From Mycolicibacterium sp. 018/SC-01/001 (GTDB taxonomy: Bacteria; Actinomycetota; Actinomycetes; Mycobacteriales; Mycobacteriaceae): DNA of 64,000 nucleotides. A program made the translations under genes and the position numbers. Where the stretch lies: NCBI RefSeq assembly GCF_007096635.1, contig NZ_VKAA01000008.1, positions 1-64,000 on the forward strand, read 5' to 3'. Of the stretch, positions 8,062-22,825 are shown piece by piece. Below the pieces are notes generated by a model that worked only from the letters and a program-made list of their open reading frames with translations, did not search any database and was not told where the DNA came from. Position 1 is the stretch's first letter, and the number at the start of each line of letters is the position of its first letter.

Positions 8062-10019
8062 GCGCGGCGGCGGTGACGGATCAGCACGGTCGCGGCGGCG
8101 GCGACGGCTGCGGCGCCGACGGTGGCGATGCTCGCCCAGGCCCACCACTGCCACCCCGTACCGGGGGCGGGCTGGTGGGGCATGGAGTCGCCTTCGTTGA
8201 CCGACAGTGACACCGTCTGGCCGGCGATCCCGGTGGCGACGACATCACCGGTCAGGGAGCCCCAGCGGTTCGGCAGGCCGCGGACGTGGTCGAGGGTGGC
8301 ATCGACCAGCGTCCAGTCACCGGTTCCGGTGACCGCCACCACCGAGCGGCCGCGATCGGTGAACGCCTGCACCATTCCGAGGGGAGCATGCAGGTCGACT
8401 TCCGTTGTCGCCGAGGCATAGCCGCCGTCGCCGACATTGACGGTGTCGGACGCTCCGGGCAGCAGCGGCGGGTGCATCCCGGCGTCGGCCAGCTCCTGCC
8501 CGCCGCTCACCACCAGTGCGCTCGACCCCGAGGACGCCGTGTCGGCGAGCTGGGTGACCCGGGGATGCAGGGTGATCTGCGTCTGCTGGGCGATGAGGTT
8601 GAGCGCCGCGGCGGCGTACCGCAGATGCTCGGGGCTGTCGATGGCCACCTCGAAGTCGGGGGTGAATGCCATCGGCAGCGCGGAGAAGCCGCCGCGATTG
8701 CCCGCGCCGGGTCGCACCGTCACCGTCGACTGCGGATCGATCGAGAACGTGACCCGGTCGTTGAGCGGCGGGCAGTCCTGCCGCGGGATGTAGCGCAGTT
8801 CCAGAGCGAGGCCCACGTTGGAGGTGATCGATTCGGCCGGAATGTCGCCGGTGATGTCGAGTGTGCCGGAGCCGTCGAGCGTGTGGGTGGCCAGCACGGT
8901 GTCACCGGAGCGCACGAGCACCGATCCCTCCCCGCCCACGACCGGGGTGTAGTGGGCTTTGAGGTGCACCGCGGCGCCGTTGATCGCGCCGACGCCGAAC
9001 GCGGCGGCGTCGAAACCGGTGTAGAGGGTGGCGGTGCCGGCCACGGACGTCTGCGCCGAGATGCCGAGCTGACCGAACGTCTTCATGGTCGAGGACAGTT
9101 CGGATGCGTCCCGGCTGGACACCAGCATCGCCGAATTGCCCTGCGCCAGGCCGATTCGCCGGTCGGTGAACAGACCGACCTGGGTGGCGAGCTGCTCACC
9201 GGTGCCGGTGATCGCGAGTACGGCTGCCGGCGTCCCCGGATTCTCGACGGTGACACCCGGGCGGCCTCCCTCGCGGATGTCGATGACGCGCGTGGTGCCC
9301 GAGAGTGATTGCAGCGAAAGGACTCCGGGCTCGTCACCCGGCGCGACGTCGATGCGCACCGGCATCGGGCGGTAGAGCCGGGTGAGCTTGGCGACGAGAT
9401 CGAGCGCGGCCTGCTGGACGGCGGGGGACGGAGCGGTGCCGACGCGGACGACCACGCGATCGAGGTAGCCGGGCAGGAAGCCGGCGACGGTGGTGGGGTC
9501 CGGCGCGGGGCCGGAGAACGTGGTGGCCAACCGGCTGAGCGTGACCGCGGGCGGCTGGGTGCACATCGTCGCGGCCGGACCGGAATCGCGGACGACGAAG
9601 CTCAGCTTCGCGCGTCCGTCGACCACCTGCGCGGCCGAGGTGTCGATCGTGAACGGAACGCTGATCGCGCCCGCGGGCAGAGGGATGACCCCGAGCACGA
9701 CACCGCGGCCGTCCAGCACGTCCACCCGGCCATCGGTGACGTCGACGATCGAGCCCACCTCACCGGTCAGGACTGACGGGACCACCCCGAGGGGCACCGG
9801 AACGGATGTGTCCGCAGGTAGATTCGCGCCGACGATGTCCATCCGGTCCGACAGGCCCAGCTGCGCCCAGCCGATCGCCGGGGACACCGAGGGTCCGGAC
9901 ACCGCCTCGACGTACGGGTCGGCGGCGGCGGGAGCGACGGCGGGCAGCACCGCGAGGGCGGCCGCCACCCCAGTGGCGGTGGCGAGGCGGAGGAAGCGCG
10001 TGGGGAGCCGCAGCGTCAT
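8058..10019 (-). CDS. BcsB-like exported, membrane-anchored protein
   Basis: A 653-residue protein with a signal peptide (basic start, hydrophobic core, VAPAAADP cleavage region) and a single C-terminal helix, WWAWASIATVG, ending in RHRRR. The long extracytoplasmic region is rich in beta strands and has two similar halves, as in BcsB, the periplasmic partner of cellulose synthase that guides the emerging glucan. The pairing with an adjacent BcsA-like glycosyltransferase supports this. The start (ATG at 10019) overlaps the glycosyltransferase stop by four bases. The family call rests on architecture and context, so a related polymer is equally possible. Confidence 0.72.
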   Translation of the reverse strand: MTLRLPTRFLRLATATGVAAALAVLPAVAPAAADPYVEAVSGPSVSPAIGWAQLGLSDRMDIVGANLPADTSVPVPLGVVPSVLTGEVGSIVDVTDGRVDVLDGRGVVLGVIPLPAGAISVPFTIDTSAAQVVDGRAKLSFVVRDSGPAATMCTQPPAVTLSRLATTFSGPAPDPTTVAGFLPGYLDRVVVRVGTAPSPAVQQAALDLVAKLTRLYRPMPVRIDVAPGDEPGVLSLQSLSGTTRVIDIREGGRPGVTVENPGTPAAVLAITGTGEQLATQVGLFTDRRIGLAQGNSAMLVSSRDASELSSTMKTFGQLGISAQTSVAGTATLYTGFDAAAFGVGAINGAAVHLKAHYTPVVGGEGSVLVRSGDTVLATHTLDGSGTLDITGDIPAESITSNVGLALELRYIPRQDCPPLNDRVTFSIDPQSTVTVRPGAGNRGGFSALPMAFTPDFEVAIDSPEHLRYAAAALNLIAQQTQITLHPRVTQLADTASSGSSALVVSGGQELADAGMHPPLLPGASDTVNVGDGGYASATTEVDLHAPLGMVQAFTDRGRSVVAVTGTGDWTLVDATLDHVRGLPNRWGSLTGDVVATGIAGQTVSLSVNEGDSMPHQPAPGTGWQWWAWASIATVGAAAVAAAATVLIRHRRRA

Positions 10020-11428
10020 CGGGGGGAACCTTCCGTGGTGGGGGTGTCGAGGGGGTGGCTGAGTCCGTGCACGGTCTTCTCCCAGAAGGACGGCCGAAAC
10101 ACCAACTGGTAGATCGCTTTCAGTGCTGCGACGGACTGCAGCACCCAGTAGAGCGGGGTCAGCAGTGCGGCCCACCAGAGGTGCGGTTTACCGAGTGCGC
10201 GGGTGACGATCACGCCGCAGTAGACCGACAGCGGGGAGCCGACGAGGAACAGCGTCAGGCACACGTAGTAGGTCAGCGGCGGGAAGAGCACCTCGATGAA
10301 CGGCGGCCGGCCCAGCACCCACACCATCAGCGCGAACCAGAACAGGACGTTCACCGCGCTGGTCAACGGGACACCGCCGGTCATGTTGATCAGGCGCAGC
10401 GTGGCTTTGGTGCCGATGGTGCGATGCAATCCGACGGGATCGCGCAGGGCCACGAGCATCGTCTGCAGGTAGCCCTTGTACCAGCGGGACCGCTGCCGGA
10501 TCCAGTTGACGACGTCGGAGTTGGCTTCCTCCAACGTGATCGAGTCCAGGATCAGGGTGCGGTAACCGTGCCGGGCGAGCCGGACACCGAGATCGGCATC
10601 CTCGGTGACGTTGAACTCGTCCCAGCCGCCGATGTCGCGCCAGACCGATGTCCGCATGTGGTTCGACGTCCCGCCCAGGGGGACCACGCAGCGGGCCTGT
10701 TCGACCGCGGGCAGTACCACACCGAACCACTGGTCGTATTCGAGGGAGAAGAACCGGGTCAGCAGGTTCTGTCGTTCGTTGAAGTAGCCCAGCCGCGCCT
10801 GCAGGCATCCGATGTCGGCGGGCATCCGCCGGAAAGCCGCTGCGGCGCGGCGCAGTTGCAGCGGATCGGGGATGTCCTCGGCGTCGTAGATCGTGAGCAG
10901 CTCGCCGCGCAGGTCCGGCAGCGACATACCGTAGTTGCAGGCCTTGGGTTTGGTCTTGGGTTGGCTGTCCGGAACGATCACCACGCGCACCGAGCGCAGA
11001 TCTGCGTCCAGCAGCGCGGTCTGGGTGGCGATGTCGTCTTCTTCGACCAGCAGCAGGATTTCGAGCTTGTCGGCGGGGTAGTCGAGCTTGCCGACACCGT
11101 TGATCAAGTTGCTCACGATAGAGGGCTCGTCGTAGACAGGCAGCAGCACGGTGTAGACGGGCAGCTCGTCATCGGGGATCGTCAGTGCCTCGTCGGCGTC
11201 GATACGCACGAGCGCTGACGCACGAAGACCGCGGAGCAGCAGCAGATTTCGGTCCAGCGTCGACACCAGGTAGAGCAGGGCGACGAGCGCGGTCACGGCG
11301 GGCAGAAGCAGGTGCGGCCAGTAGGCCAGCGCCGCCACGACGGGTGTCAGCGCCAGGCCGGCGCGCACCAGCGTGCGGCGGCCCAGCAGAGAGCGCGCCG
11401 ACAGATGCGCCGCCAGCCGTTCAGACAC
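10016..11428 (-). CDS. Processive family 2 glycosyltransferase, BcsA-like
   Basis: A 470-residue membrane GT2. Two N-terminal helices (about 20-57) precede a catalytic domain with LPVYDE (96-101), DAED (182-185, the DxD-like motif), TEDAD (275-279, catalytic base region) and QRSRW (312-316, the QxxRW motif of processive synthases). About four further helices follow. This set is that of cellulose, hyaluronan and poly-GlcNAc synthases, so it should polymerise a UDP-sugar at the membrane. It is far shorter than proteobacterial BcsA and has no C-terminal PilZ domain, so direct c-di-GMP gating is unlikely. It lies between a membrane protein and a BcsB-like protein, with overlaps on both sides. Confidence 0.88.
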   Translation of the reverse strand: MSERLAAHLSARSLLGRRTLVRAGLALTPVVAALAYWPHLLLPAVTALVALLYLVSTLDRNLLLLRGLRASALVRIDADEALTIPDDELPVYTVLLPVYDEPSIVSNLINGVGKLDYPADKLEILLLVEEDDIATQTALLDADLRSVRVVIVPDSQPKTKPKACNYGMSLPDLRGELLTIYDAEDIPDPLQLRRAAAAFRRMPADIGCLQARLGYFNERQNLLTRFFSLEYDQWFGVVLPAVEQARCVVPLGGTSNHMRTSVWRDIGGWDEFNVTEDADLGVRLARHGYRTLILDSITLEEANSDVVNWIRQRSRWYKGYLQTMLVALRDPVGLHRTIGTKATLRLINMTGGVPLTSAVNVLFWFALMVWVLGRPPFIEVLFPPLTYYVCLTLFLVGSPLSVYCGVIVTRALGKPHLWWAALLTPLYWVLQSVAALKAIYQLVFRPSFWEKTVHGLSHPLDTPTTEGSPR

Positions 11429-12887
11429 CGGTGTGCTCGTCGCTGCTGCGGGCCACCGCGGTGCTCACCTGATCGACGACGGTGCGGACACGGGCCGCGA
11501 CCAGATCATCGATCCCGCCGGTGTCGTCGGGCTGCTGGCGTGCCAGCCACAGCAGTGGCCGCACGGACGTGTCGGGCAGCGACAACGGGGCCGGAGCGGG
11601 CGGCGGGATGGATCCGGTGAGCGACTGGCTGACGATCACGGTGATGCGCTGGTGCACCGGCCCGCTCGTCCATGTCCACGTCACGGCGTACCAGGGCGTG
11701 TCGGCGCCGCTGGTCACGGCGTCGGCGTTGCTGTGCAGGACACGCGCGCCGGCGGGCAGGCCGTCTCCGCCCGCAGCGCGGTAGTCCAGCGGACGGGCCG
11801 ACGGATACCAGACCGCATCGGCCAGGTCCCGCAGAGCGCCGGCATCGGGCGTGCTCATCACGTCGACGGCGGCGGCGGGTAGGCCGTCGACCGGGAGCAT
11901 CGAGAACCGCTGCAGCGTGCTGTGCGGGCCGAGGTAGCGCGTGATGAACGGGAACTCGCGTGGCGCACCCCACGCCGTGCGCTCGATCCACGCGCCGCTG
12001 ACCGAGGCCTCCGCGCTGTGCCCTGAGTCCGACCGCACGCCGACGAGCGCGAGCACTGCGGCCAGGCAGGCCAGGAGCGCCATCGACGACGTGGACCGCT
12101 GGGGCAACGGAAACGACAGTGGCACGGAGCTCGTCGCCACCCGGGCATGGACGACCAGGATGGCGAGCACGGGCAGGACGCCGGTGACCAGCACAGCAGG
12201 GGTGATCAGGCCTGCCTCGGTCGACCAGGCCCACGCGATCAGGAGCCCGGCGCCGAGGCAGATCAGCGTCGCGACGGTGCGCAGCCGCCACGGCGCGTCG
12301 GGTGTCGCGAGCGCGACGGCCGCCGCGCCGATGCCTGCCGACACGGCGATCGCCGCGCTGTCGCTGCCGCCGAGCTCCGCGGTGAGCAGCAGGAAGGGCA
12401 GCGGGGTGGTCACGGCCACCGCGAACACCCATACCATCCACATCCGCACCGCGTGGCGGACACCGAAGAGCACGATCAGCACACACGCAAACCAGACCAC
12501 GCCACTGAGGGCGGGCAGCCGCCACAGCCCCGCGAGCGTGGGCAGTCGGTCAGTGAGGACCTCGATCGCCGTGATGCCGGCGACGCCGAGGAGGACTGCG
12601 ACGATCCAGTCCGACTCGGCGTCGCCGACGCCACAGGGCGGGGTCCGGTAGCCGGCGGCCAGCACGGCCAGCAGAACGGGGACGGCGAGAAGGTACGCGG
12701 CGCGCGATCCGCCCGGGAGATCTGCCAGGACTCCTAGGTACAGGGGCGCCCAACCCGCAACCGCCAGCGCGGCGGCGGCGAGCATGCGCACCTGGAACGG
12801 GCCGAGCCGCACGGCTCCGGTGGCTGCCGCACCGACCCTCGGCAGCACGTCAAGGGCGGTCGTGCCGCGCAGGTCCAGGACGGACAT
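11421..12887 (-). CDS. Multispanning membrane protein, first gene of the exopolysaccharide operon
   Basis: A 488-residue protein. About nine to ten hydrophobic helices fill residues 30-285, then an extracytoplasmic domain of about 190 residues starts near SGAWIERTAW. I do not recognise the family. The layout (helical bundle plus soluble tail) is reminiscent of export or sorting proteins of exopolysaccharide loci, but I see no catalytic Cys/Arg/His set. The ATG has GAGG five bases upstream. The stop overlaps the glycosyltransferase by eight bases. A TTGACA lies about 55 bases upstream on this strand (near 12939), a possible -35 element for the operon. Confidence 0.72.
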   Translation of the reverse strand: MSVLDLRGTTALDVLPRVGAAATGAVRLGPFQVRMLAAAALAVAGWAPLYLGVLADLPGGSRAAYLLAVPVLLAVLAAGYRTPPCGVGDAESDWIVAVLLGVAGITAIEVLTDRLPTLAGLWRLPALSGVVWFACVLIVLFGVRHAVRMWMVWVFAVAVTTPLPFLLLTAELGGSDSAAIAVSAGIGAAAVALATPDAPWRLRTVATLICLGAGLLIAWAWSTEAGLITPAVLVTGVLPVLAILVVHARVATSSVPLSFPLPQRSTSSMALLACLAAVLALVGVRSDSGHSAEASVSGAWIERTAWGAPREFPFITRYLGPHSTLQRFSMLPVDGLPAAAVDVMSTPDAGALRDLADAVWYPSARPLDYRAAGGDGLPAGARVLHSNADAVTSGADTPWYAVTWTWTSGPVHQRITVIVSQSLTGSIPPPAPAPLSLPDTSVRPLLWLARQQPDDTGGIDDLVAARVRTVVDQVSTAVARSSDEHTGV

Positions 12888-13043
12888 GGGAGCCTCACTG
12901 TCGAGAAAATGTCGGGCCGTGCGATTTCAGCGATGTCAAATGTGGAGCAAATTAACGTCTTGGTCAGCACGTTGTACGGAGTGAACCAGGTTCAGCAAAC
13001 TTTGACAACTTACCGCTGAGTAAATTCGATCCCCGCGGTTCCG

Positions 13044-13049
13044 TAACGT
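13044..13049 (+). promoter_or_regulatory. -10 box (TAACGT) for pta, leaderless
   Basis: TAACGT ends six bases before the ATG at 13056 and no Shine-Dalgarno sequence is present. The spacing supports the ATG over the in-frame GTG at 13050. Confidence 0.5.
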
Positions 13050-13055
13050 GTGCCG

Positions 13056-15200
13056 ATGGCCACCGCGCCGGCCACCGCACTGGCCATCGGGCGGGGGATC
13101 GGGCAGGCTTTCGGTGTGCCCGACGCTCCCCAGACCGCAACAGCGATATACGTCGCCTCACCCGAGGGAGACACCGGAAAGTCGACGATCGCGCTGGGCA
13201 TCCTGCACAGGCTGGCCGCGACGGTGGCCCGTGTCGGCGTGTTCCGGCCGATCACCCGCATCAGCGAGGGCCGCGACTACATCCTCGAACTGCTGCTGAC
13301 CCACACCACCGCAGGCCTGTCGTACGAAGACTGCGTCGGGGTGAGCTACGAGCAGCTGCACGACGACCCCGACGCCGCGCTCGGCGACATCGTGGACCGG
13401 TTCCACCAGGTCGCCGACCGGTGCGACGCGGTGCTGATCGTCGGCAGCGACTACACCGACGTCGCCACCCCCAGTGAACTGTCGACCAATGCGCGGATCG
13501 CGGCCAACCTCGGCGCCCCGGTCGTGCTCGCGGTCAAGGGGCTGGGCCGCACCCCGGAGCAGGTGGCGCAGGTCGTCGCGCTCTGCATCGACGAGATCGC
13601 CGCCCAGCACGCGCACACCGCGGCCGTCGTGGTCAACCGCTGCGATCCCGCCCAGCTGGGTCAGGTCGCCGATGCGCTGACCGCGCTGCAGCCACCCAGT
13701 TACGTGCTGCCCGAGGAGCCGCTGTTGGTGGCGCCGTCGGTCGCCGAACTGCAGACCGCCGTCGAGGGTTCGGTGGTCCAGGGCGATCATGCGCTGCTGG
13801 TGCGCGAGGCCGAGGACGTTCTGGTCGCCGGGATGACGGCCGAGCACGTGCTGGAACGGCTGACCGAGGGCGTCGCCGTCATCACCCCTGGGGACCGTTC
13901 CGACGTCGTACTGGCCGTGCTGAGTGCTCATGCGGCTGAGGGGTTTCCGTCGCTGTCATGCGTCATCCTCAACGGTGGTCTGGCGCTGCACCCGGCCATC
14001 GACGCGCTGGTCCGCGGACTGGGGTTGCGGGTGCCGATCCTGCAGACGCGGTTCGGCACGTTCGAGACCGCCAGCCGCGTCGCGGCGACCCGGGGCCGGG
14101 TGACCACGGAATCGCCCCGCAAGGTCGACACGGCGCTGGCGTTGATGGACACCTATGTCGACACCGCAGACCTGCTGGACCGCTTGACCATTCAGGTTCC
14201 GTCCGTGGTCACCCCGCAGATGTTCACCCATCAGCTCCTCGACCGCGCGCGCACCGACCGCCGCCGCATCGTTCTTCCCGAGGGCGACGACGACCGCATC
14301 CTGCAGGCGGCCGGCCGACTGCTCAAGCGCAACGTCGCCGACCTGACGATCCTCGGTGACGAGCAGCAGGTGCGGGCGCGGGCGGCCGAGCTCGGGGTGG
14401 ACCTGGCCGCTGCCGACATCCTCGATCCGCAGCGCAGCGAGCTGTGTGACCGGTTCGCCGAGCAGTACGCCGAGATGCGTAAGCACAAGGGGGTGACGGT
14501 CGAGCGGGCTCGCGAAACCATGCACGACGTCTCGTATTTCGGCACGATGCTGGTGCACAACGACATGGTCGACGGCATGGTCTCCGGGGCCCGGCACACG
14601 ACCGCGCACACGGTGCGGCCGGCGTTCGAGATCATCAAGACGCTGCCCGACACCTCGACCGTGTCGAGCATCTTCTTCATGTGCCTGGCCGACAAGGTGC
14701 TCGCCTACGGTGACTGCGCCATCGTGCCCGACCCCACCGACGAGCAGCTCGCCGACATCGCGCTGTCCTCGGCGCGCACCGCGGCCCAGTTCGGCATCGA
14801 GCCGCGGGTGGCCATGCTGTCCTATTCGACCGGGACGTCGGGCAGTGGCGCCGATGTCGAGAAGGTCAGGAAGGCGACCGAATTGGTCAGATCGCGAGAC
14901 CCGGAACTGTTGGTGGAAGGCCCGATTCAGTACGACGCGGCCGTCGAGCCGTCGGTGGCGGCCACCAAGATGCCCGACTCGGCTGTCGCTGGGCGCGCGA
15001 CGGTGCTGATCTTCCCCGACCTGAACACCGGTAACAACACCTACAAGGCCGTCCAGCGCAGCGCCGGTGCCATCGCGATCGGCCCGGTGCTGCAGGGTCT
15101 GAACAAACCCGTCAACGACCTGTCCCGCGGTGCGCTGGTCGAAGACATCGTCAACACGGTGGCCATCACCGCGATCCAGGCGCAGGGGCACCCGAGATGA
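13056..15200 (+). CDS. pta: Phosphate acetyltransferase (long form)
   Basis: A 714-residue enzyme interconverting acetyl-CoA and acetyl phosphate. It has the long-form layout: an N-terminal P-loop/DRTGG part ([16 protein letters not shown]), a DRTGG domain in the middle, and a C-terminal catalytic PTA domain from about residue 400 ([42 protein letters not shown]). It is about 24 residues longer at the N-terminus than the M. tuberculosis protein, so a later GTG near 13116 could be the true start. I prefer the ATG at 13056 because a -10 box sits six bases before it. The stop overlaps ackA (ATGA). Confidence 0.95.
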   Translation: MATAPATALAIGRGIGQAFGVPDAPQTATAIYVASPEGDTGKSTIALGILHRLAATVARVGVFRPITRISEGRDYILELLLTHTTAGLSYEDCVGVSYEQLHDDPDAALGDIVDRFHQVADRCDAVLIVGSDYTDVATPSELSTNARIAANLGAPVVLAVKGLGRTPEQVAQVVALCIDEIAAQHAHTAAVVVNRCDPAQLGQVADALTALQPPSYVLPEEPLLVAPSVAELQTAVEGSVVQGDHALLVREAEDVLVAGMTAEHVLERLTEGVAVITPGDRSDVVLAVLSAHAAEGFPSLSCVILNGGLALHPAIDALVRGLGLRVPILQTRFGTFETASRVAATRGRVTTESPRKVDTALALMDTYVDTADLLDRLTIQVPSVVTPQMFTHQLLDRARTDRRRIVLPEGDDDRILQAAGRLLKRNVADLTILGDEQQVRARAAELGVDLAAADILDPQRSELCDRFAEQYAEMRKHKGVTVERARETMHDVSYFGTMLVHNDMVDGMVSGARHTTAHTVRPAFEIIKTLPDTSTVSSIFFMCLADKVLAYGDCAIVPDPTDEQLADIALSSARTAAQFGIEPRVAMLSYSTGTSGSGADVEKVRKATELVRSRDPELLVEGPIQYDAAVEPSVAATKMPDSAVAGRATVLIFPDLNTGNNTYKAVQRSAGAIAIGPVLQGLNKPVNDLSRGALVEDIVNTVAITAIQAQGHPR

Positions 15201-16357
15201 CCGATTCCGTCCTGGTGCTCAACTCCGGTTCGTCGTCAGTGAAATACTCCGTCGTGCAACCGATGTCCGGAGTGACGGTGGCCGACGGGATCGTCGAACG
15301 GATCGGTGACGATCCAGAGGTGCCCGACCACCGCGCCGCGCTCGACGCGGTCTTCGCCGCACTGGCGCAGGACGGCCACGACCTCGACGAACTCGGGCTG
15401 GTCGCCGTGGGGCACCGCGTCGTCCACGGCGGCCCCGACCTGTACCGACCCACCGTCATCGACGACGCCATCGTGCAACGGCTGCAACAGCTCTCAGCCC
15501 TCGCGCCGCTACACAACCCACCCGCGCTGCTCGGCATCGAGGTGGCCCGCCAGGCTCTGCCCGACCTCCCGCACGTCGCGGTGTTCGACACCGCGTTCTT
15601 CCACGATCTGCCGCCCGAGGCCGCCACCTACGCCATCGACCGCGACGTGGCGCACGAGTGGCACATCCGGCGCTACGGATTCCACGGCACGTCGCACCAG
15701 TTCGTCAGCGAGCAGGCTGCCCGCTATCTCGATGTCCGGCTCACCTCGCTACGCCAGATCGTGCTGCACCTGGGCAACGGTGCGTCGGCATCGGCGATCG
15801 TCGGCGGACGGCCGGTCGAGACGTCGATGGGGCTGACGCCGATGGAGGGGCTGGTGATGGGCACCCGCTCCGGTGACGTCGACGCGGGCATCGTGATGTA
15901 TCTGTGGCGGGAAGCGGGCATGTCCGTCGAGGACATCGAGACCATGCTGAACCGCCGCTCCGGCGTACGCGGCCTCGGTGGTGAGATCGACTTCCGGGAA
16001 CTGCACCGGCGCATCGACGCGGGCGACGCGGACGCCCGGCTGGCCTATGACGTCTACATCCACCGGTTGCGCAAGTACGTCGGTGCCTACGTCGCGGTGC
16101 TCGGGGCCGTCGACGTCATCACGTTCACCGCGGGTGTGGGGGAGAACGACGCCGTGGTGCGCCGGGACGCGCTGACCGGGCTCACCGCGTTCGGCATCGA
16201 GATCGACGAGCATCTCAACGAGAGCCCGTCGCGGGCGGCGCGACGGATCTCGGCCGACGGTGCACGGACGACGGTGCTAGTGATCCCGACCGACGAGGAG
16301 CTTGCGATCGCTCGGGCGTGTGCGGACGTACTTGGCGGCGCCGGCAGCGACGGGTAG
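15197..16357 (+). CDS. ackA: Acetate kinase
   Basis: A 386-residue ASKHA-fold kinase that makes ATP and acetate from acetyl phosphate, or the reverse. Signature blocks are [14 protein letters not shown] near the start, [23 protein letters not shown] and the adenosine block FTAGVGEND. It overlaps pta by four bases, forming the classic pta-ackA pair for acetate overflow and uptake. The last 81 bp overlap the convergent STAS gene. Confidence 0.96.
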   Translation: MTDSVLVLNSGSSSVKYSVVQPMSGVTVADGIVERIGDDPEVPDHRAALDAVFAALAQDGHDLDELGLVAVGHRVVHGGPDLYRPTVIDDAIVQRLQQLSALAPLHNPPALLGIEVARQALPDLPHVAVFDTAFFHDLPPEAATYAIDRDVAHEWHIRRYGFHGTSHQFVSEQAARYLDVRLTSLRQIVLHLGNGASASAIVGGRPVETSMGLTPMEGLVMGTRSGDVDAGIVMYLWREAGMSVEDIETMLNRRSGVRGLGGEIDFRELHRRIDAGDADARLAYDVYIHRLRKYVGAYVAVLGAVDVITFTAGVGENDAVVRRDALTGLTAFGIEIDEHLNESPSRAARRISADGARTTVLVIPTDEELAIARACADVLGGAGSDG

Positions 16358-16708
16358 CTCGCGGTCCGGGTCGCAGACCCGCAGCATCCGCAGCACATGG
16401 GTGCCGGCCAGCAGCGACCAGCGCACACCGGCCCGCCGGCACAGCACCTCCACGCGCACCAGCGCGGCGAATCCCGATGCGGCGAAGAACTCCACGGTCT
16501 GCAGGTCGAGAATCAGTTTGCGGGACTGGCCCAGTCGCTTCTCGACGTAGAGCGCCATGGCGGTGGCGTTGGCGGCGTCGATTTCGCCGTGGATGGTGAT
16601 CAGCACCGTGTGCGGCGGCAGCTCGCAGGCCGAGAACGTCGCGCGGTGATGTTCCTCGCGCAGGTCGAACTGTGCGGGGTCCGGACGGAACACGCGCTGT
16701 GTGCTCAC
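16277..16708 (-). CDS. STAS-domain protein, anti-sigma factor antagonist type
   Basis: A 143-residue single STAS domain (about 30-130). The block [19 protein letters not shown] holds Ser78 in the position of the phosphorylatable serine of SpoIIAA/RsbV-type antagonists. Such proteins release a sigma factor by binding its anti-sigma kinase when unphosphorylated. Mycobacteria have several around SigF; which system this serves is not shown, and no kinase or sigma gene is adjacent. The start codon is GTG with only weak ribosome-site support. The 3' end overlaps ackA by 81 bp tail to tail. Confidence 0.82.
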   Translation of the reverse strand: MSTQRVFRPDPAQFDLREEHHRATFSACELPPHTVLITIHGEIDAANATAMALYVEKRLGQSRKLILDLQTVEFFAASGFAALVRVEVLCRRAGVRWSLLAGTHVLRMLRVCDPDRELPVAAGAAKYVRTRPSDRKLLVGRDH

Positions 16709-16796
16709 CGTCGTCTGTCCATCGGAGGCCTCCCTGGAGGCGAGATGCCGGGGGAATGGGGAAAGCGGCCCTAGGTCTCAAAGCGTGGCGTCGACG

Positions 16797-16814
16797 ATAC
16801 TACGAAATTCGTAG
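16797..16814 (-). promoter_or_regulatory. Promoter with inverted repeat upstream of the STAS gene
   Basis: CTACGAA-A-TTCGTAG (16800-16814) is a perfect inverted repeat with 7-bp arms in an AT-rich patch of the 190-bp gap between pknG and the STAS gene. On the reverse strand TAGTAT (16797-16802) matches TANNNT and overlaps one arm. A repressor at the repeat would cover the -10 to -35 region. The leader to the GTG would be about 82 nt. A second weak stem (AGGTA/TACCT, 16867-16885) lies just after the pknG stop. Confidence 0.45.
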
Positions 16815-16898
16815 GTTGACCATAATGTCGCGACAGTCGGTCCAGGTGAAATTGACTGGCTTGTTAAGGTATAGACGCTTTACCTACGGATTTCGTCG

Positions 16899-21480
<4,582 letters not shown>

Positions 21481-21644
21481 GTGTGCGCGGACCTCATCCC
21501 GGTCTCGATCTCAACGGCGGTCACGAACTGGCACAACTCTAACGGTGCCAAATCTATGAGGGAATTCTAAGAGATTCGGGTCCGGCGCGCGCGGATTCGC
21601 GGTCGCGACTCGCCAGCGGCCGCCCCGGACCTGACCGGGTTCCC

Positions 21645-21650
21645 TAAGCT
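21645..21650 (+). promoter_or_regulatory. -10 box (TAAGCT) for mutT3, leaderless
   Basis: TAAGCT ends six bases before the GTG at 21657 with no Shine-Dalgarno sequence between them. This is the arrangement of leaderless mycobacterial transcripts. Confidence 0.5.
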
Positions 21651-21656
21651 GGACGG

Positions 21657-22148
21657 GTGCGTGGTGACGGCGACGGGTGGGTGGTGTCAGCCAACGGGGC
21701 CGCGTACTGGGGCAGACACGGTGCCGCCGGTCTGCTGCTACGGGCCCCGCTCTCGGACGGGTCGCTGGCAGTGCTGCTGCAGCACCGGGCGCCGTGGAGC
21801 CACCAGGGCGGGACGTGGGGACTGCCCGGAGGTGCCCGCGACAGTCACGAGACCGCCGAGCAGGCCGCGATCCGCGAGGCCCACGAAGAGGCCGGTCTGC
21901 CGGCCGAACAGGTCGTGGTCCGCACGACGGTCGTGACGGCCGAGGTGTCCGGCTGGACCTACACCACTGTCATCGCCGACGCCGAGGAACTGCTGGAGAC
22001 CACGCCGAACCGGGAGAGCGCCGAGCTGCGCTGGGTCGCCGAGGACGAGGTGGCCGAGTTGCCGCTGCACCCGGGGTTCGCGGCCAGCTGGGGCCGGCTG
22101 CGCGAGGTCACCGCGGGTATCCCGCCGCTGGTCAACCCGCCGCGCTGA
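21657..22148 (+). CDS. mutT3: Nudix hydrolase MutT3
   Basis: A 163-residue Nudix enzyme. The Nudix box spans residues 59-81, starting GGARDSHE and ending REAHEEAGL, with the metal-binding Glu residues intact. MutT-type enzymes hydrolyse nucleoside triphosphates such as oxidised dGTP; the exact substrate of mycobacterial MutT3 is not settled here. Position between glnX and thiE matches Rv0413. It overlaps thiE tail to tail by 17 bp. Confidence 0.92.
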   Translation: MRGDGDGWVVSANGAAYWGRHGAAGLLLRAPLSDGSLAVLLQHRAPWSHQGGTWGLPGGARDSHETAEQAAIREAHEEAGLPAEQVVVRTTVVTAEVSGWTYTTVIADAEELLETTPNRESAELRWVAEDEVAELPLHPGFAASWGRLREVTAGIPPLVNPPR

Positions 22149-22773
22149 GGCTCTTCTTCAAGTCGGCGGCCGCCGCTTTCGGGTCGTCGGCGGCGGTGAT
22201 GGCCCGCACGACGACGATCCGGCGCGCGCCGGCGGCGAGCACCTCCGGAAGGCGGGCGGCGTCGATGCCGCCGATCGCGAACCACGGCTTGTCCGGATTC
22301 AGTGCCGCGGTGGCCCGGACCAGGTCCAGACCGGGGGCGGGGCGGCCGGGTTTGGTCGGCGTCGGCCAGCACGGGCCCACGCAGAAGTAGTCGACGGGCT
22401 CGGTGAGCGCCGCGTGCACCTGGTCGATGTCGTGCGTGGAGCGCCCGACGGTGCCGCCGAAGATGTGCCGGGCCACCGGCAGCGGCAGGTCGTCCTGGCC
22501 GAGGTGCAGCACGTCGGCGCGCGCCGCGTACGCGACGTCGGCCCGGTCGTTGACCGCGACCAGCGCGTCGTGGCGACGCGCGGCGTCGGCGAGGATCTCC
22601 AGCGCGGCCAGCTCGTCGCGGGCCTCCAACGGTCCGAACTGTTGTTCGCCCGGCGATCCCTTGTCCCGTAGCTGGATGATGTCGACCCCGCCGGCCAGGG
22701 CGGCGTCGGCGAACTCCGCGAGATCGCCCCGCTCCCGGCGGGCGTCGGTGCACAGGTAGAGAGAGGCGTCCAC
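22132..22773 (-). CDS. thiE: Thiamine-phosphate synthase
   Basis: A 213-residue TIM-barrel enzyme that joins hydroxymethylpyrimidine pyrophosphate to thiazole phosphate to give thiamine phosphate. Visible blocks are [26 protein letters not shown] (phosphate site), [30 protein letters not shown] and FAIGGI. The start is the GTG at 22773: it has TACGGT, a -10 box, seven bases upstream, and the length matches the family. It is divergent from thiO and outside the TPP riboswitch, so it should not be under the same control. Confidence 0.94.
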   Translation of the reverse strand: MDASLYLCTDARRERGDLAEFADAALAGGVDIIQLRDKGSPGEQQFGPLEARDELAALEILADAARRHDALVAVNDRADVAYAARADVLHLGQDDLPLPVARHIFGGTVGRSTHDIDQVHAALTEPVDYFCVGPCWPTPTKPGRPAPGLDLVRATAALNPDKPWFAIGGIDAARLPEVLAAGARRIVVVRAITAADDPKAAAADLKKSLSAAG

Positions 22774-22780
22774 AGTGCGA

Positions 22781-22786
22781 ACCGTA
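22781..22786 (-). promoter_or_regulatory. -10 box (TACGGT) for thiE, leaderless
   Basis: On the reverse strand TACGGT ends seven bases before the thiE GTG at 22773. No ribosome binding site is visible. Confidence 0.45.
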
Positions 22787-22825
22787 GCCTTTCCGCGACG
22801 TAGGCTGGTGGGCGACAAGACCGAC

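Noticed and set aside
8286..11218. Large forward ORFs antisense to the BcsB-like and glycosyltransferase genes
   Set aside because: They have no recognisable motifs and are rich in Arg/Gly/His repeats. The reverse-strand genes have signal peptides, helices and catalytic motifs.
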